Assembly (NCBI GenBank): GCA_958431815.1
Contig: CAUASB010000001.1
Coordinates: forward strand, 1-64,000
DNA length: 64,000 bases
Reading direction: 5' to 3'
From: an uncultured Eggerthella sp.
Lineage (GTDB): Bacteria > Actinomycetota > Coriobacteriia > Coriobacteriales > Eggerthellaceae
The notes beneath the pieces are model-generated. The model did no database searches. It was not told where the DNA came from and saw only the letters and a list, made by a program, of their open reading frames with translations. Positions 8,530 to 17,282 of this stretch are shown here, one piece after another. The translations under genes and the position numbers were made by a program. Numbering within the stretch: the first letter of the stretch is position 1; every line of letters starts with the position of its first letter.

Positions 8530-8783
8530 CGCCCCACTTGGCCACAAGGGTGCCTTACCTGTTTATCTTGCAGGGAAAATGAACACGTTTTACCAGGTCA
8601 AGAGCGTGTATGCGCAAGGTATAACGCAGGCTTTCGAATTGCCTTGATTCTTATACAAAACGGGAATAGTTACGCGCATAGAGAAAAACGCGTTCAAATG
8701 CTAGGATAGCCCTTGAGCTGCTGATACGGTTCTTACTTGAACCTCAGTTCCATTCAATACAGGAATAAGGAGAGGAACGCATT

Positions 8784-9947
8784 ATGGATTTCAAGCTTAC
8801 TGACGAGCAGGAACTGCTCATTGACAGTGCCCGCGAATATGCAACCCGCTACTTCACCGATGAAGCAGTTAAGCAGGCATACGAGGTTGACCATCACATC
8901 AGCGTCGAAGCCGCAATGGCTTACCGCGAGGCAGGCTTTATGTACCTTGGCCTTCCTGAAGAGGTTGGCGGCGTGCCGGTAGACAAGCTCACCGAGGTTC
9001 TTCTGGTAGAAAAGCTCCACGAGTTCACTGGCGTTACCCTCCCCTTCGTTACCGATTTCAACACCATCACCGACGTAATTGATTTCGGTACCAAAGAGCA
9101 GCAGGAAATGATCATGAACGCGATTGAGAACGTCGAGAGCACCTGCATTGCCTGCTCCGCAATCTCCGAACCTGCTGCCGGCTCTGACAACAACGCTATG
9201 ACGTGCGTAACCAAGAAGCAGCCCGACGGCACCTACCTGCTGAACGGCCAGAAGACCTGGGTTACTTTGGGCGGTCTTTCCATCTACACCATGGTGGTTG
9301 CCAAGGACGAGGATCCTTCGTACGAGAACGACAAGTACTCCCTGTGGCTTGTTCCCAACGACACCCCCGGCTTCACCATCGGTCACTTGGACAAGGTAGG
9401 CCAGCAGGCTATTCCGTTCGTAGACCAGTTCTTTGACAACGTTGTCCTTACCGAGGACATGCGCTTGGGCGAGCCTGGCATGGGCTGGAAGCTCCTTATG
9501 AAGAAGCTTGAGTTCGAGCGTTGCCTGGTTGTTGCCTCTTCTTTGGGTCTGGCTCAGGCCGCTTTGAATGATGCAGGCGCGTACGCTTCCGAGCGCATCT
9601 GCTTCAACAAGCCCATCGCTCATCAGACGCAGATTCAGCTGCACCTGTGCGAGATGGAGAACATCATCCAGAACGTACGTACCCGCCTGTATCAGGTAGT
9701 AACCATGATCGACAACGGCGAGTCCACCCGTCTGGAGTCCGCATTGCTCAAGGGTTATGCTTGCGAAGAGCTTACTCGCGTCGCAGACCTGGCAATGTCC
9801 ATCTACGCAGCAATCGGCTACACCAAGGAAATCCGCGTAGGCCGCATCTGGGCTGACCTCCGCGGCAACGAGATGGGCGGCGGCACCACCGAAATCATGA
9901 ACTACATCGCCGGTCGTCAGCTGGTTAAGAAGTACAAGGCAAAGTAA
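8784..9947 (+). CDS. Acyl-CoA dehydrogenase family flavoprotein, CaiA-like reductase candidate
   Basis: A 387-residue acyl-CoA dehydrogenase-fold FAD protein. It shows MDFKLTDEQELLIDSAREYA, the FAD/substrate segment ISEPAAGSDNNAMT, GQKTWVTLGG, and the C-terminal MGGGTTEIMNYIAGRQL. The position where medium-chain dehydrogenases carry the catalytic Glu (EGT) is Gly here (GGT), as in crotonobetainyl-CoA reductase CaiA from memory. That favours reduction of an unsaturated acyl-CoA, probably with electrons from a flavoprotein, over fatty-acid oxidation. The SD AAGGAGAGG precedes the ATG. It pairs with the upstream CoA-transferase; no ETF genes are visible. Confidence 0.9.
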   Translation: MDFKLTDEQELLIDSAREYATRYFTDEAVKQAYEVDHHISVEAAMAYREAGFMYLGLPEEVGGVPVDKLTEVLLVEKLHEFTGVTLPFVTDFNTITDVIDFGTKEQQEMIMNAIENVESTCIACSAISEPAAGSDNNAMTCVTKKQPDGTYLLNGQKTWVTLGGLSIYTMVVAKDEDPSYENDKYSLWLVPNDTPGFTIGHLDKVGQQAIPFVDQFFDNVVLTEDMRLGEPGMGWKLLMKKLEFERCLVVASSLGLAQAALNDAGAYASERICFNKPIAHQTQIQLHLCEMENIIQNVRTRLYQVVTMIDNGESTRLESALLKGYACEELTRVADLAMSIYAAIGYTKEIRVGRIWADLRGNEMGGGTTEIMNYIAGRQLVKKYKAK

Positions 9948-9974
9948 TCCAGCCTCACTCCTTCGCCTAGTTAT

Positions 9975-10005
9975 GAAGCGGCTCCCGTTTTGGGAGCCGC
10001 TTCTT
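9975..10005 (+). terminator. Rho-independent terminator after the acyl-CoA dehydrogenase gene
   Basis: A perfect 12-bp stem, GAAGCGGCTCCC/GGGAGCCGCTTC, with loop GTTTT is followed by TTGTATAT. It lies 27 nt after the stop codon. Confidence 0.8.
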
Positions 10006-10063
10006 GTATATAGGGCACCGTTTACCTAGTTTCTTTTCCGCTTAGTTAAATCGAAACCCGTAC

Positions 10064-10092
10064 GTAACAATCAGTTAACGGATAGGTATACT
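10064..10092 (+). promoter_or_regulatory. Predicted promoter of sstT
   Basis: GTAACA (10064-10069), a 17-nt spacer and TATACT (10087-10092) lie about 75 nt before the sstT start and after the preceding terminator. The -35 element matches four of six consensus bases. Confidence 0.45.
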
Positions 10093-10167
10093 TTGAACTT
10101 GCGGTTCCAGGACACTTGGTTTTGCTACCGCCACCTATCCCCAACCCTCCCATTCAAGGAGACATGC

Positions 10168-11430
10168 ATGAAGAAAATTGCAGAAGCATGGTCAAGCTTA
10201 AGTCTTATTAAGCGCATCATCATCGGTCTGGTTATCGGCGCTTTGCTCGGCGCATTCGGACCCAAGGACATCACTATTGTTGAAATGCTGGGCACCCTCT
10301 TCGTAAGCGCCCTGAAATCCGTAGCACCGCTTTTGGTGTTCTTCCTGGTTATCAACGCCCTGTGCCATACCAAGCTCCCCAAATCGATGAAAACCATTTT
10401 GGTGCTTTATGTGGTCAGCACCCTTGCTGCCGCGTTCACGGCAGTAGCTGTCAGCTTCGCCTTCCCCGTCGAGCTCACGCTTTCCGGCGTCGACGCAGCC
10501 GAGAAGGCAGCTCCGACAGAAATTTCGGAAGTTTTCTCTACCCTGATTGGCAACATGGTGGTAAACCCTGTTGATGCACTTATGAATGCCAACTATATCG
10601 GTATCCTTGTTTGGGCCGTTATTCTGGGCATCGCCATGCGCTACACCTCCGACAACACCAAGGATTTCTTTGCGAACATGTCGCATGTTATCTCTATCGT
10701 TGTTCGCTGGATTATTACCTGCGCTCCCTTCGGCATCCTGGGCCTTGTATACACCTCGGTTTCCCAAAACGGTCCCGAGATCTTCATCGAATACGGCGAA
10801 CTTCTGCTTGTTCTGGTTGGCGCAATGCTCTTCATCTGCTTGGTGGTAAACCCCTTGCTGGTGTTCATCAACATCCATAAGAACCCTTACCCTATCGTGT
10901 TCCGCTGTATCAAAGACTCTGGCATGTACGCCTTCTTCACCCGCAGCTCCGCCGCTAACATCCCCGTTAACATGGAACTGTGCAAGCGCCTTGGCGTTCG
11001 CAAGGACACCTACTCCGTTTCCATCCCGCTGGGCGCCACTATCAACATGGCAGGCGCAGCAATCACCATTACCGTTATGTCTATGGCAGCTGCCCACACC
11101 ATGGGCATTGACATCAACCCCGTTACCGCTGCCATCCTGTGCGTTCTTGCCGCAGTAAGCGCTTGCGGCGCTTCCGGTGTAGCTGGCGGCTCTCTGCTGC
11201 TTATCCCGCTGTGCTGCGCGCTGTTCGGCATCAGCAACGATATCGCCATGCAGGTTGTAGGCGTTGGCTTCGTTATCGGCGTAATCCAAGACTCCGTGGA
11301 AACGGCCCTCAACTCGCTTTCCGATGCCTTGTTCACAGCAACAGCCGACTACAAGGAACGCCGCAAGGCTGGCGTGCCCTTCCAGGTTGGCAAGGATGCA
11401 GAGGAATGGAAACCTTCTTCTGCTGAGTAA
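10168..11430 (+). CDS. sstT: Serine/threonine:Na+ symporter SstT
   Basis: A 420-residue dicarboxylate/amino acid:cation symporter (DAACS) of the SstT branch, taking up serine and threonine with sodium. The signature runs FFTRSSAANIPVNMELC, SVSIPLGATINMAGAAITIT, and GASGVAGGSLLLIPL, and there are several long hydrophobic helices. The start is the ATG at 10168 with SD AAGGAGA; the frame is open upstream but without an SD. It has its own promoter and terminator. Together with the amino-acid genes nearby it suggests import of serine/threonine as carbon or energy source. Confidence 0.93.
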   Translation: MKKIAEAWSSLSLIKRIIIGLVIGALLGAFGPKDITIVEMLGTLFVSALKSVAPLLVFFLVINALCHTKLPKSMKTILVLYVVSTLAAAFTAVAVSFAFPVELTLSGVDAAEKAAPTEISEVFSTLIGNMVVNPVDALMNANYIGILVWAVILGIAMRYTSDNTKDFFANMSHVISIVVRWIITCAPFGILGLVYTSVSQNGPEIFIEYGELLLVLVGAMLFICLVVNPLLVFINIHKNPYPIVFRCIKDSGMYAFFTRSSAANIPVNMELCKRLGVRKDTYSVSIPLGATINMAGAAITITVMSMAAAHTMGIDINPVTAAILCVLAAVSACGASGVAGGSLLLIPLCCALFGISNDIAMQVVGVGFVIGVIQDSVETALNSLSDALFTATADYKERRKAGVPFQVGKDAEEWKPSSAE

Positions 11431-11461
11431 TTTGAAACTCAAAACAGAGCCCTTACGCAAA

Positions 11462-11496
11462 CGGCCCCGACAGATTGCCTGTCGGGGCCGTTTTTT
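11462..11496 (+). terminator. Strong rho-independent terminator of sstT
   Basis: A perfect 12-bp stem, CGGCCCCGACAG/CTGTCGGGGCCG, with loop ATTGC and six T residues. Confidence 0.93.
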
Positions 11497-11619
11497 ATAG
11501 GGGATGAATAGTAGTTTGCTACTTGCCACTAGAGTGCAGAAATGCCTTTGCAACCTTTAGCCCATAGGAGGAGGCGCATGAAGCCAACCCAGCACCCAAA
11601 CAGAGCTTTAGACCTTCGA

Positions 11620-12591
11620 CTATTCGCCTTCCCTTCTGTCGCGCAAAACCTGCATCATCTCTCGCGTAAGGGAGTAATCTTCATCGACGGGAAGCTGGCT
11701 ACGGTCGATCCATTCCGCACATTCAAGCTCGTGATCATCGAGCTTAATGCGATTTGACCCATCAAGCTCGCAGAAGAATCCGAACAAAAGAGAAGAAGAG
11801 GGTGGCCAAGGCTGACTTTTGTAATAACGAAGGTTCTTCACCTTCAGGCCAACTTCCTCCATGACTTCGCGGTGAACCGTTTCCTCGACCGTTTCACCCA
11901 TCTCACAGAACCCGGCAATAAGGGCATACCGCTTGTACTCACGATTTGCATACCGCGAGACAAGGACCTTGTCGCGCTCTCGGTCCACAATGCCAACGAT
12001 CACGGCAGGAAAGAGCTTCGGAAACTCCATTGTGCCGCATTTCGGGCACCGAACCATACGTTCAACCATATCGTGAACCATTGGCGCGCCACATGCACCG
12101 CAGAACTTCCGCGTTGCGTACCATGAATCGTATTCGTAGCCTACCAAGCCTGCAAAAGCACGATACTTTGGCGCGTAATGCTTCAATGAAGACGTAGGGA
12201 CGAACCGCCATGCGCCACATCCGCGTTCTCCTGCCGTGCCATCAGTCGTTTCCCCGTCAATAAAGGCATCTAAAGCGTCTTCTGAAACCTCACAGCGAAA
12301 ATAGGCAGTATCCCCCACCGTGAACAAAAGAAACGCCTTAGGAATGGTTCCGTCGGCCCTACGGAGACGCTTCTCATCAATTGCCGAACCTACGACACCT
12401 GCTTCTTCCAACATCCTGTAAGTAGGGAAATGGATCGTGGCATCAGGTTGCCCTTCCGATTCGCGACAATTGTCGGTGTCCATAGAAACCAAAACTGAAG
12501 CACCGCGATACACCAAAATTCTGTCGGTTGCCTCGGGTTCAGCCCAAGAAAAGTCATTGCAAAACGTATAAGGCGCTATATCCTGCAGCAT
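11620..12591 (-). CDS. nudC: NADH pyrophosphatase / RNA NAD-decapping Nudix hydrolase
   Basis: A 323-residue NudC-type Nudix hydrolase that splits NAD(H), and removes NAD caps from RNA in characterised relatives. A four-cysteine zinc ribbon (CGACGAPMVHDMVERMVRCP, then KCG) precedes the Nudix box GFCEMGETVEETVHREVMEE. Behind the box is SQPWPPSSSLLFGF, a slight variant of the SQPWPFPxS motif used to recognise NADH subfamily members. The N-terminal domain is of normal length. It is the last gene of the block inserted between the two ribosomal segments. Confidence 0.9.
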   Translation of the reverse strand: MLQDIAPYTFCNDFSWAEPEATDRILVYRGASVLVSMDTDNCRESEGQPDATIHFPTYRMLEEAGVVGSAIDEKRLRRADGTIPKAFLLFTVGDTAYFRCEVSEDALDAFIDGETTDGTAGERGCGAWRFVPTSSLKHYAPKYRAFAGLVGYEYDSWYATRKFCGACGAPMVHDMVERMVRCPKCGTMEFPKLFPAVIVGIVDRERDKVLVSRYANREYKRYALIAGFCEMGETVEETVHREVMEEVGLKVKNLRYYKSQPWPPSSSLLFGFFCELDGSNRIKLDDHELECAEWIDRSQLPVDEDYSLTREMMQVLRDRREGE

Positions 12592-12649
12592 GGTTGCTCA
12601 TTCATCGGGTTCCTTTAGGGTACACCCTGCCCAACAAGTGCAACATAGC

Positions 12650-12682
12650 AAAAAGCCCAGACGCGCTTACACGCATCTGGGC
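12650..12682 (-). terminator. Second of two tandem terminators after rplW
   Basis: On the minus strand an 11-bp stem with one mismatch (12682-12672 with 12665-12655) is followed by five T residues. It backs up the stronger terminator immediately upstream. Confidence 0.7.
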
Positions 12683-12684
12683 AT

Positions 12685-12713
12685 AAAAAAGGCTGCTCCG
12701 AAGAGCAGCCTTT
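12685..12713 (-). terminator. Main terminator of the rpsL-rplW ribosomal unit
   Basis: On the minus strand AAAGGCTGCTC/GAGCAGCCTTT forms an 11-bp stem with loop TTCG followed by six T residues. It starts 14 nt after the rplW stop codon, ending transcription where the S10 operon would usually continue into rplB. Confidence 0.93.
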
Positions 12714-12726
12714 CAAAAAGCATACC

Positions 12727-13014
12727 TTATGCCTGAGCGAAGATCTCGATCTGGTCGCCTTCAGCAACCGTAACCATAGCCTTCTTCCAGGTGCGGGTCG
12801 TACCAAGCTGATAACGAACACGCTTCGGCTTGGGCTTAACGTTGATGGTGTTAACCTTAACAACCTTAACGTCGAAGATAGCCTCGATTGCCTGAGCAAT
12901 CTCGATCTTGTTTGCAGACTTAGCTACCTCGAAGGTATAAACGTTGTTTTCCATACCCTCATAAGAGTGCTCCGAAATGATCGGGCGGATGATAATCTCG
13001 CGGGGATCCTTCAT
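12727..13014 (-). CDS. rplW: 50S ribosomal protein L23
   Basis: A 95-residue L23, located at the tunnel exit where trigger factor and SRP dock. It starts MKDPREIIIRPIISEHSYEG and contains VNTINVKPKPKRVRYQLG. The first base is shared with the rplD stop. It is followed by two terminators instead of rplB, so the ribosomal operon ends here. Confidence 0.95.
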   Translation of the reverse strand: MKDPREIIIRPIISEHSYEGMENNVYTFEVAKSANKIEIAQAIEAIFDVKVVKVNTINVKPKPKRVRYQLGTTRTWKKAMVTVAEGDQIEIFAQA

Positions 13015-13637
13015 TATGCAAGCACCTCCTCGATGCGGGTCAGGGCAGCCTCGGTAAGCACGAGAGCCTTGTTATCGATGAAGTCGAGCGTGTTGAGCTC
13101 GGAAACGCCGATCATGCGAACCTTGGAGAGGTTGCGGAACGACAGGAAGGTGTTCACATCTTCGTCAGGAACGATGATGGTAACGCGACCCTCAAGACCG
13201 AGGTTCTTCAGCACTTCGACAGCCTGCTTGGTGGAAGGCTTTTCGAAGGTCAGCTGATCAACAACAACGATCTCGCCGTCAGCAAGCTTGGCAGAAAGCG
13301 CAGAGCGCATAGCCAGCTTTACAACCTTTGCAGGTACCTTGAAAGCGTAAGAGCGGGGATGAGGACCGAATACGGTGCCGCCGCCTGCCCATTGAGGAGC
13401 ACGGATCGTACCCTGACGAGCACGGCCGGTACCCTTCTGGCGCCAAGGCTTCTTGCCGCCGCCACGAACCTGACCACGGGTCAAGGTGTCGTGGGTTCCC
13501 TGGCGCCTTGCAGCGCGCTGGGAGCGAACCACTTCGTGCATAACATGCACGTTAGGCTCAATCTCGAAGACTGCTGCGGAAAGTTCGGCGTCTTTGACCT
13601 TCTTGCCGCTCGCGTCCTTCATTTCAATAGTTGCCAT
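13014..13637 (-). CDS. rplD: 50S ribosomal protein L4
   Basis: A 207-residue L4 that reaches into the peptide tunnel. Conserved features are the loop GGGKKPWRQKGTGRARQGTI and the C-terminal globular part with VDQLTFEKPSTKQ. It is one base overlapped by rplW and 26 nt from rplC. In E. coli L4 also represses the S10 operon; whether that applies to this split arrangement cannot be read from the sequence. Confidence 0.96.
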   Translation of the reverse strand: MATIEMKDASGKKVKDAELSAAVFEIEPNVHVMHEVVRSQRAARRQGTHDTLTRGQVRGGGKKPWRQKGTGRARQGTIRAPQWAGGGTVFGPHPRSYAFKVPAKVVKLAMRSALSAKLADGEIVVVDQLTFEKPSTKQAVEVLKNLGLEGRVTIIVPDEDVNTFLSFRNLSKVRMIGVSELNTLDFIDNKALVLTEAALTRIEEVLA

Positions 13638-13663
13638 AATCTATAAACTCCTTCGCACCGTTC

Positions 13664-14284
13664 TTACGCCATGCGAACGCGAACAACGCCGTTCTTGCCG
13701 CCGGGAACTGCACCCTTGAGCATGATGAGGTTCGCCTCTTCGTCAACGCGGATTACTTCAAGGTTCTTGGTCGTAACGGTATCGCAGCCCATGTGACCCG
13801 GAAGGCGAACGCCCTTGAACACACGGGAAGGATAAGCGCACTGGCCAACGGAACCGGGAGCACGATGGAAGTGTGCACCGTGTCCGCCAGGGCCACCGGC
13901 GAAGTTGTAGCGACGCATAACACCTGCGAAGCCCTTACCCTTAGAAGTGCCGGTTACGTCAACCTTCTTCACCTCAGCGAATGCGGCAACAGTAACCTCT
14001 TCGCCGATAGAATGCTCGGAAGCATCCTCTACGCGAACCTCGCGAAGATGGCGAACGGGCTCAACACCCTGCTTGGCGAAATGGCCAGCCATGGGCTTGT
14101 TGACCTTCTTGGCCTTGATAGCGCCGAAGCCGAGCTGAACAGCTTCGTAACCATCGGTAGCGGTGGTCTTAACCTGGCATACCTTGTTAGGCTCTGCCTT
14201 GATAACCGTAACGGGCGTAACCTGGCCGTCTTCGTCGAAGAGCTGGGTCATGCCGATCTTGGTACCGTAGATAGCGTTAATCAT
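13664..14284 (-). CDS. rplC: 50S ribosomal protein L3
   Basis: A 206-residue L3 whose extension reaches the peptidyl-transferase centre. MINAIYGTKIGMTQLFDEDG and the tip loop NFAGGPGGHGAHFHRAPGSV are typical; the His-rich tip is intact. The SD GGGGAG precedes the ATG. It sits between rpsJ and rplD in the normal order. Confidence 0.96.
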   Translation of the reverse strand: MINAIYGTKIGMTQLFDEDGQVTPVTVIKAEPNKVCQVKTTATDGYEAVQLGFGAIKAKKVNKPMAGHFAKQGVEPVRHLREVRVEDASEHSIGEEVTVAAFAEVKKVDVTGTSKGKGFAGVMRRYNFAGGPGGHGAHFHRAPGSVGQCAYPSRVFKGVRLPGHMGCDTVTTKNLEVIRVDEEANLIMLKGAVPGGKNGVVRVRMA

Positions 14285-14300
14285 TCAGTATCACACTCCC

Positions 14301-14609
14301 CTACAGCTTGATCTCGATGTCTACGCCAGCAGGAAGATCGAGACGCATCAAGGAATCAACCGTGGAAGGGGTCGGATCCAGGATGTCGATCAGGCGCTTA
14401 TGAGTGCGCATTTCGAACTGCTCGCGAGAGTCCTTGTTCACGTGCGGGCCCTTGACAACGCAGTACAGGTTGCGCTCGGTCGGCAGCGGAATAGGACCGG
14501 AAACCTTAGCACCCGTCTTTTGAGCGGTGTCTACGATGAGCTTGGTGGACTGATCCACGATCTCATGATCGTAACCCTTCAAGCGGATGCGGATATTCTC
14601 TTTAGCCAC
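14301..14609 (-). CDS. rpsJ: 30S ribosomal protein S10
   Basis: A 102-residue S10, also the NusE partner of NusB/NusG in antitermination. The core KIRIRLK-type strand (AKENIRIRLKGYDHEIVDQS) and DPTPSTVDSLMRLDLPAGVD are present. The start is taken as the GTG at 14609, with SD GGAGG five bases upstream, giving the usual S10 length; an ATG at 14621 overlaps that SD and has none of its own. It follows fusA directly, without a tuf gene between them. Confidence 0.93.
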   Translation of the reverse strand: MAKENIRIRLKGYDHEIVDQSTKLIVDTAQKTGAKVSGPIPLPTERNLYCVVKGPHVNKDSREQFEMRTHKRLIDILDPTPSTVDSLMRLDLPAGVDIEIKL

Positions 14610-14650
14610 TTTTACCTCCATAGTGACGGTGGACTCTTAAGCGCTAAGGC

Positions 14651-16753
14651 TTAAGCGTTGCCACCAGCCTTGCTGATAATCTCTTCTGCTACGTTCTTGG
14701 GAACAGGCTCGTACGAATCGAACTGCATGGTGTACGTAGCACGACCCTGGGTGCCACTGCGCAGGTCGGTTGCATAACCGAACATCTGGCCCAGCGGAAC
14801 CTTGGCGGAGATGCAAACAGCGTTGCCACGCTGCTCCTGGCCCTGGATGAGGCCACGACGGCTGGGGATGTCGCCCATAACAAAGCCGGTGTACTCTTCA
14901 GGAGTCTCAACCTCAACAGCCATAACAGGCTCGAGGATTACAGGATCGGACTTCTTCAGTGCGTCCTTGATTGCCATAGAACCGGCAACCTTGAAGGCAG
15001 CTTCAGAAGAGTCAACATCATGGTAAGAACCGTCAACAAGTTCAACCTTGACGTCCTCAACAGGGTAACCAGCCAAAACGCCGGAGTTGAGAGCTTCCTG
15101 GATGCCCTTGTCGATAGCGGGGATGTATTCCTTGGGAACAACGCCGCCAACGATCTTGTTCTCGAACTCGTAGCCCTTGCCAGCTTCCTGAGGATACATG
15201 TTGATGATGGCATGACCATATTGACCACGACCACCGGACTGACGGACGAACTTGCCCTCAGCGCCAAGTACTTCATGACCAGGACGCTCACGGTAAGCAA
15301 CCTGGGGCTTACCAACGTTAGCCTCAACCTTGAACTCGCGGAGCAAGCGGTCGATGATGATCTCGAGGTGAAGCTCGCCCATGCCAGCGATGATGGTCTG
15401 GCCGGTTTCATGGTTGGTGGAAACGCGGAACGTCGGGTCCTCTTCAGCGAGCTTCTGCAGAGCGATGCTCATCTTGTCCTGTTCAGCCTTGGTCTTAGGC
15501 TCAACAGCAATGTCGATAACAGGATCAGCGAACTGCATGGACTCGAGGATGATGGGAGCATCTTCGGAGCAGAGCGTGTCACCGGTGGTGGTGTTCTTCA
15601 GACCAACAACGGCAACGATGTCGCCTGCGGAGCACTCGTCGATGTCAACGCGGTTGTTGGAGTGCATCTGCAGAAGACGGCCGATGCGTTCCTTCTTGTC
15701 CTTGGAAGCGTTCAGCACGTAAGAGCCAGACTCGAGGGTACCGGAGTAAACGCGCAGGTAGGTGAGCTTACCAACGAACGGGTCGGTCATGATCTTGAAT
15801 GCCAGGGAGGAGAAGGGTGCCTTCGGGTCGGAAGGACGCTCGTCTTCTTCGCCGGTCTCGGGGTTCGTGCCCTTGATGGCAGGAACGTCGATCGGGGAAG
15901 GCATGTAGTCAACAACAGCGTCGAGCAGTTCCTGAACGCCCTTGTTCTTGTAAGCGGAGCCTACGAACACGGGGTTGAGCTTGCATGCGCAAACGCCCTT
16001 GCGGATAGCAGCCTTGAGTTCCTCTACGGAAACTTCCTCTTCCATGAGGACCTTTTCCATCAGGTCGTCGTCGCAGTCTGCAGCTGCTTCGAGCAGTTCC
16101 TGGTGGTAGAGCTCTGCGTCGTCCTTGAACTCGGCAGGGATCTCGTCCATAGGCTCAGGGTAGGTCATGCCCTTGTCGTCGGCCTTGAAGTCCCATGCAG
16201 TCATGGTAACCAGGTCGATTACGCCCCAGAAGTTGTCCTCAGCGCCCATAGGCATCTGGGCAGCAACGGCAGGTGCGTCCAGACGATCGCGCATGGTCTG
16301 AATTGCATGGAAGAAGTCAGCGCCAACACGGTCGTACTTGTTGATGAAAGCGATGCGGGGTACACCGTAACGCTCAGCCTGACGCCAAACGGTCTCGGAC
16401 TGGGGCTGTACGCCTGCTACTGCGTCGAAAACGGCAACGGAGCCGTCAAGAACACGCAGAGAGCGCTCTACCTCAGCCGTGAAGTCAACGTGGCCGGGGG
16501 TGTCGATGATCTGGAAGCGGTACTCAACACCGTCCTTCTTCCAGAAGCAGGTGGTAGCTGCAGCGGTAATGGTTACGCCGCGCTCCTGTTCCTGAACCAT
16601 CCAGTCCATGGTAGCTGCGCCATCATGAACCTCACCGATCTTGTGCGTCTTGCCCGTGTAGTACAGGATGCGCTCGGTAGTGGTGGTCTTACCGGCATCG
16701 ATGTGGGCCATGATGCCGATGTTGCGAGTGTGCTCAAGCGGAGTCTTAGACAT
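14651..16753 (-). CDS. fusA: Elongation factor G
   Basis: A 700-residue translational GTPase that drives translocation and, with RRF, ribosome recycling. The G domain shows AHIDAGKTTTTERILYYT (P-loop), DTPGHVDF and NKYD, followed by domains II-V ending in ATDLRSGTQGRATYTMQF. Full length. The NKxD Asn-Lys pair is conserved, with Tyr where Met is common. It lies 10 nt after rpsG and 41 nt before rpsJ. Confidence 0.97.
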   Translation of the reverse strand: MSKTPLEHTRNIGIMAHIDAGKTTTTERILYYTGKTHKIGEVHDGAATMDWMVQEQERGVTITAAATTCFWKKDGVEYRFQIIDTPGHVDFTAEVERSLRVLDGSVAVFDAVAGVQPQSETVWRQAERYGVPRIAFINKYDRVGADFFHAIQTMRDRLDAPAVAAQMPMGAEDNFWGVIDLVTMTAWDFKADDKGMTYPEPMDEIPAEFKDDAELYHQELLEAAADCDDDLMEKVLMEEEVSVEELKAAIRKGVCACKLNPVFVGSAYKNKGVQELLDAVVDYMPSPIDVPAIKGTNPETGEEDERPSDPKAPFSSLAFKIMTDPFVGKLTYLRVYSGTLESGSYVLNASKDKKERIGRLLQMHSNNRVDIDECSAGDIVAVVGLKNTTTGDTLCSEDAPIILESMQFADPVIDIAVEPKTKAEQDKMSIALQKLAEEDPTFRVSTNHETGQTIIAGMGELHLEIIIDRLLREFKVEANVGKPQVAYRERPGHEVLGAEGKFVRQSGGRGQYGHAIINMYPQEAGKGYEFENKIVGGVVPKEYIPAIDKGIQEALNSGVLAGYPVEDVKVELVDGSYHDVDSSEAAFKVAGSMAIKDALKKSDPVILEPVMAVEVETPEEYTGFVMGDIPSRRGLIQGQEQRGNAVCISAKVPLGQMFGYATDLRSGTQGRATYTMQFDSYEPVPKNVAEEIISKAGGNA

Positions 16754-16763
16754 AATCTATCCC

Positions 16764-17234
16764 CTACCAACGATAGTGCGAGAATGCACGGTTGGACTCA
16801 GCCATCTTGTAGAGGTCTTCGCGCTTCTTGATGGATGCGCCGGTGTTCTCGGCTGCGTCCATGATCTCAGCTGCGAGACGCTCCTTCATGGTGTTCTCCT
16901 TGCGCTTGCGGGAGAAGTCTACCATCCAGCGGATGGCGAGCGTGGTTGCACGGCGGGAGTTAACCTCCATAGGAACCTGGTAGGTAGCGCCACCAACACG
17001 CTTAGGCTTAACCTCGAGCGTGGGGCGGATGTTGTCCATTGCCTTCTTGAAAACGGTCAGAGCGTCCTGGCCAGTCTTCTCTGCAACGATATCAAAAGCA
17101 CCGTAGACGATACCTTCTGCGGTGGACTTCTTACCGTCAAGCAACACCTTGTTGATCAGCTGCGTGACCAAACGGTTGTTGTACTTAGCGTCCGGCTGCG
17201 TTTCGCGGCGGACTGCTGCTGCACGACGCGGCAT
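16764..17234 (-). CDS. rpsG: 30S ribosomal protein S7
   Basis: A 156-residue S7, the primary binder that nucleates the 3' domain of 16S rRNA. MPRRAAAVRRETQPDAKYNN and EVKPKRVGGATYQVPMEVNS are characteristic. Standard length and position between rpsL and fusA. Confidence 0.97.
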   Translation of the reverse strand: MPRRAAAVRRETQPDAKYNNRLVTQLINKVLLDGKKSTAEGIVYGAFDIVAEKTGQDALTVFKKAMDNIRPTLEVKPKRVGGATYQVPMEVNSRRATTLAIRWMVDFSRKRKENTMKERLAAEIMDAAENTGASIKKREDLYKMAESNRAFSHYRW

Positions 17235-17282
17235 ATACTTTCCTTTCGGTTTATGCGACTAAACTGAATCGCTTAGGGTTAC

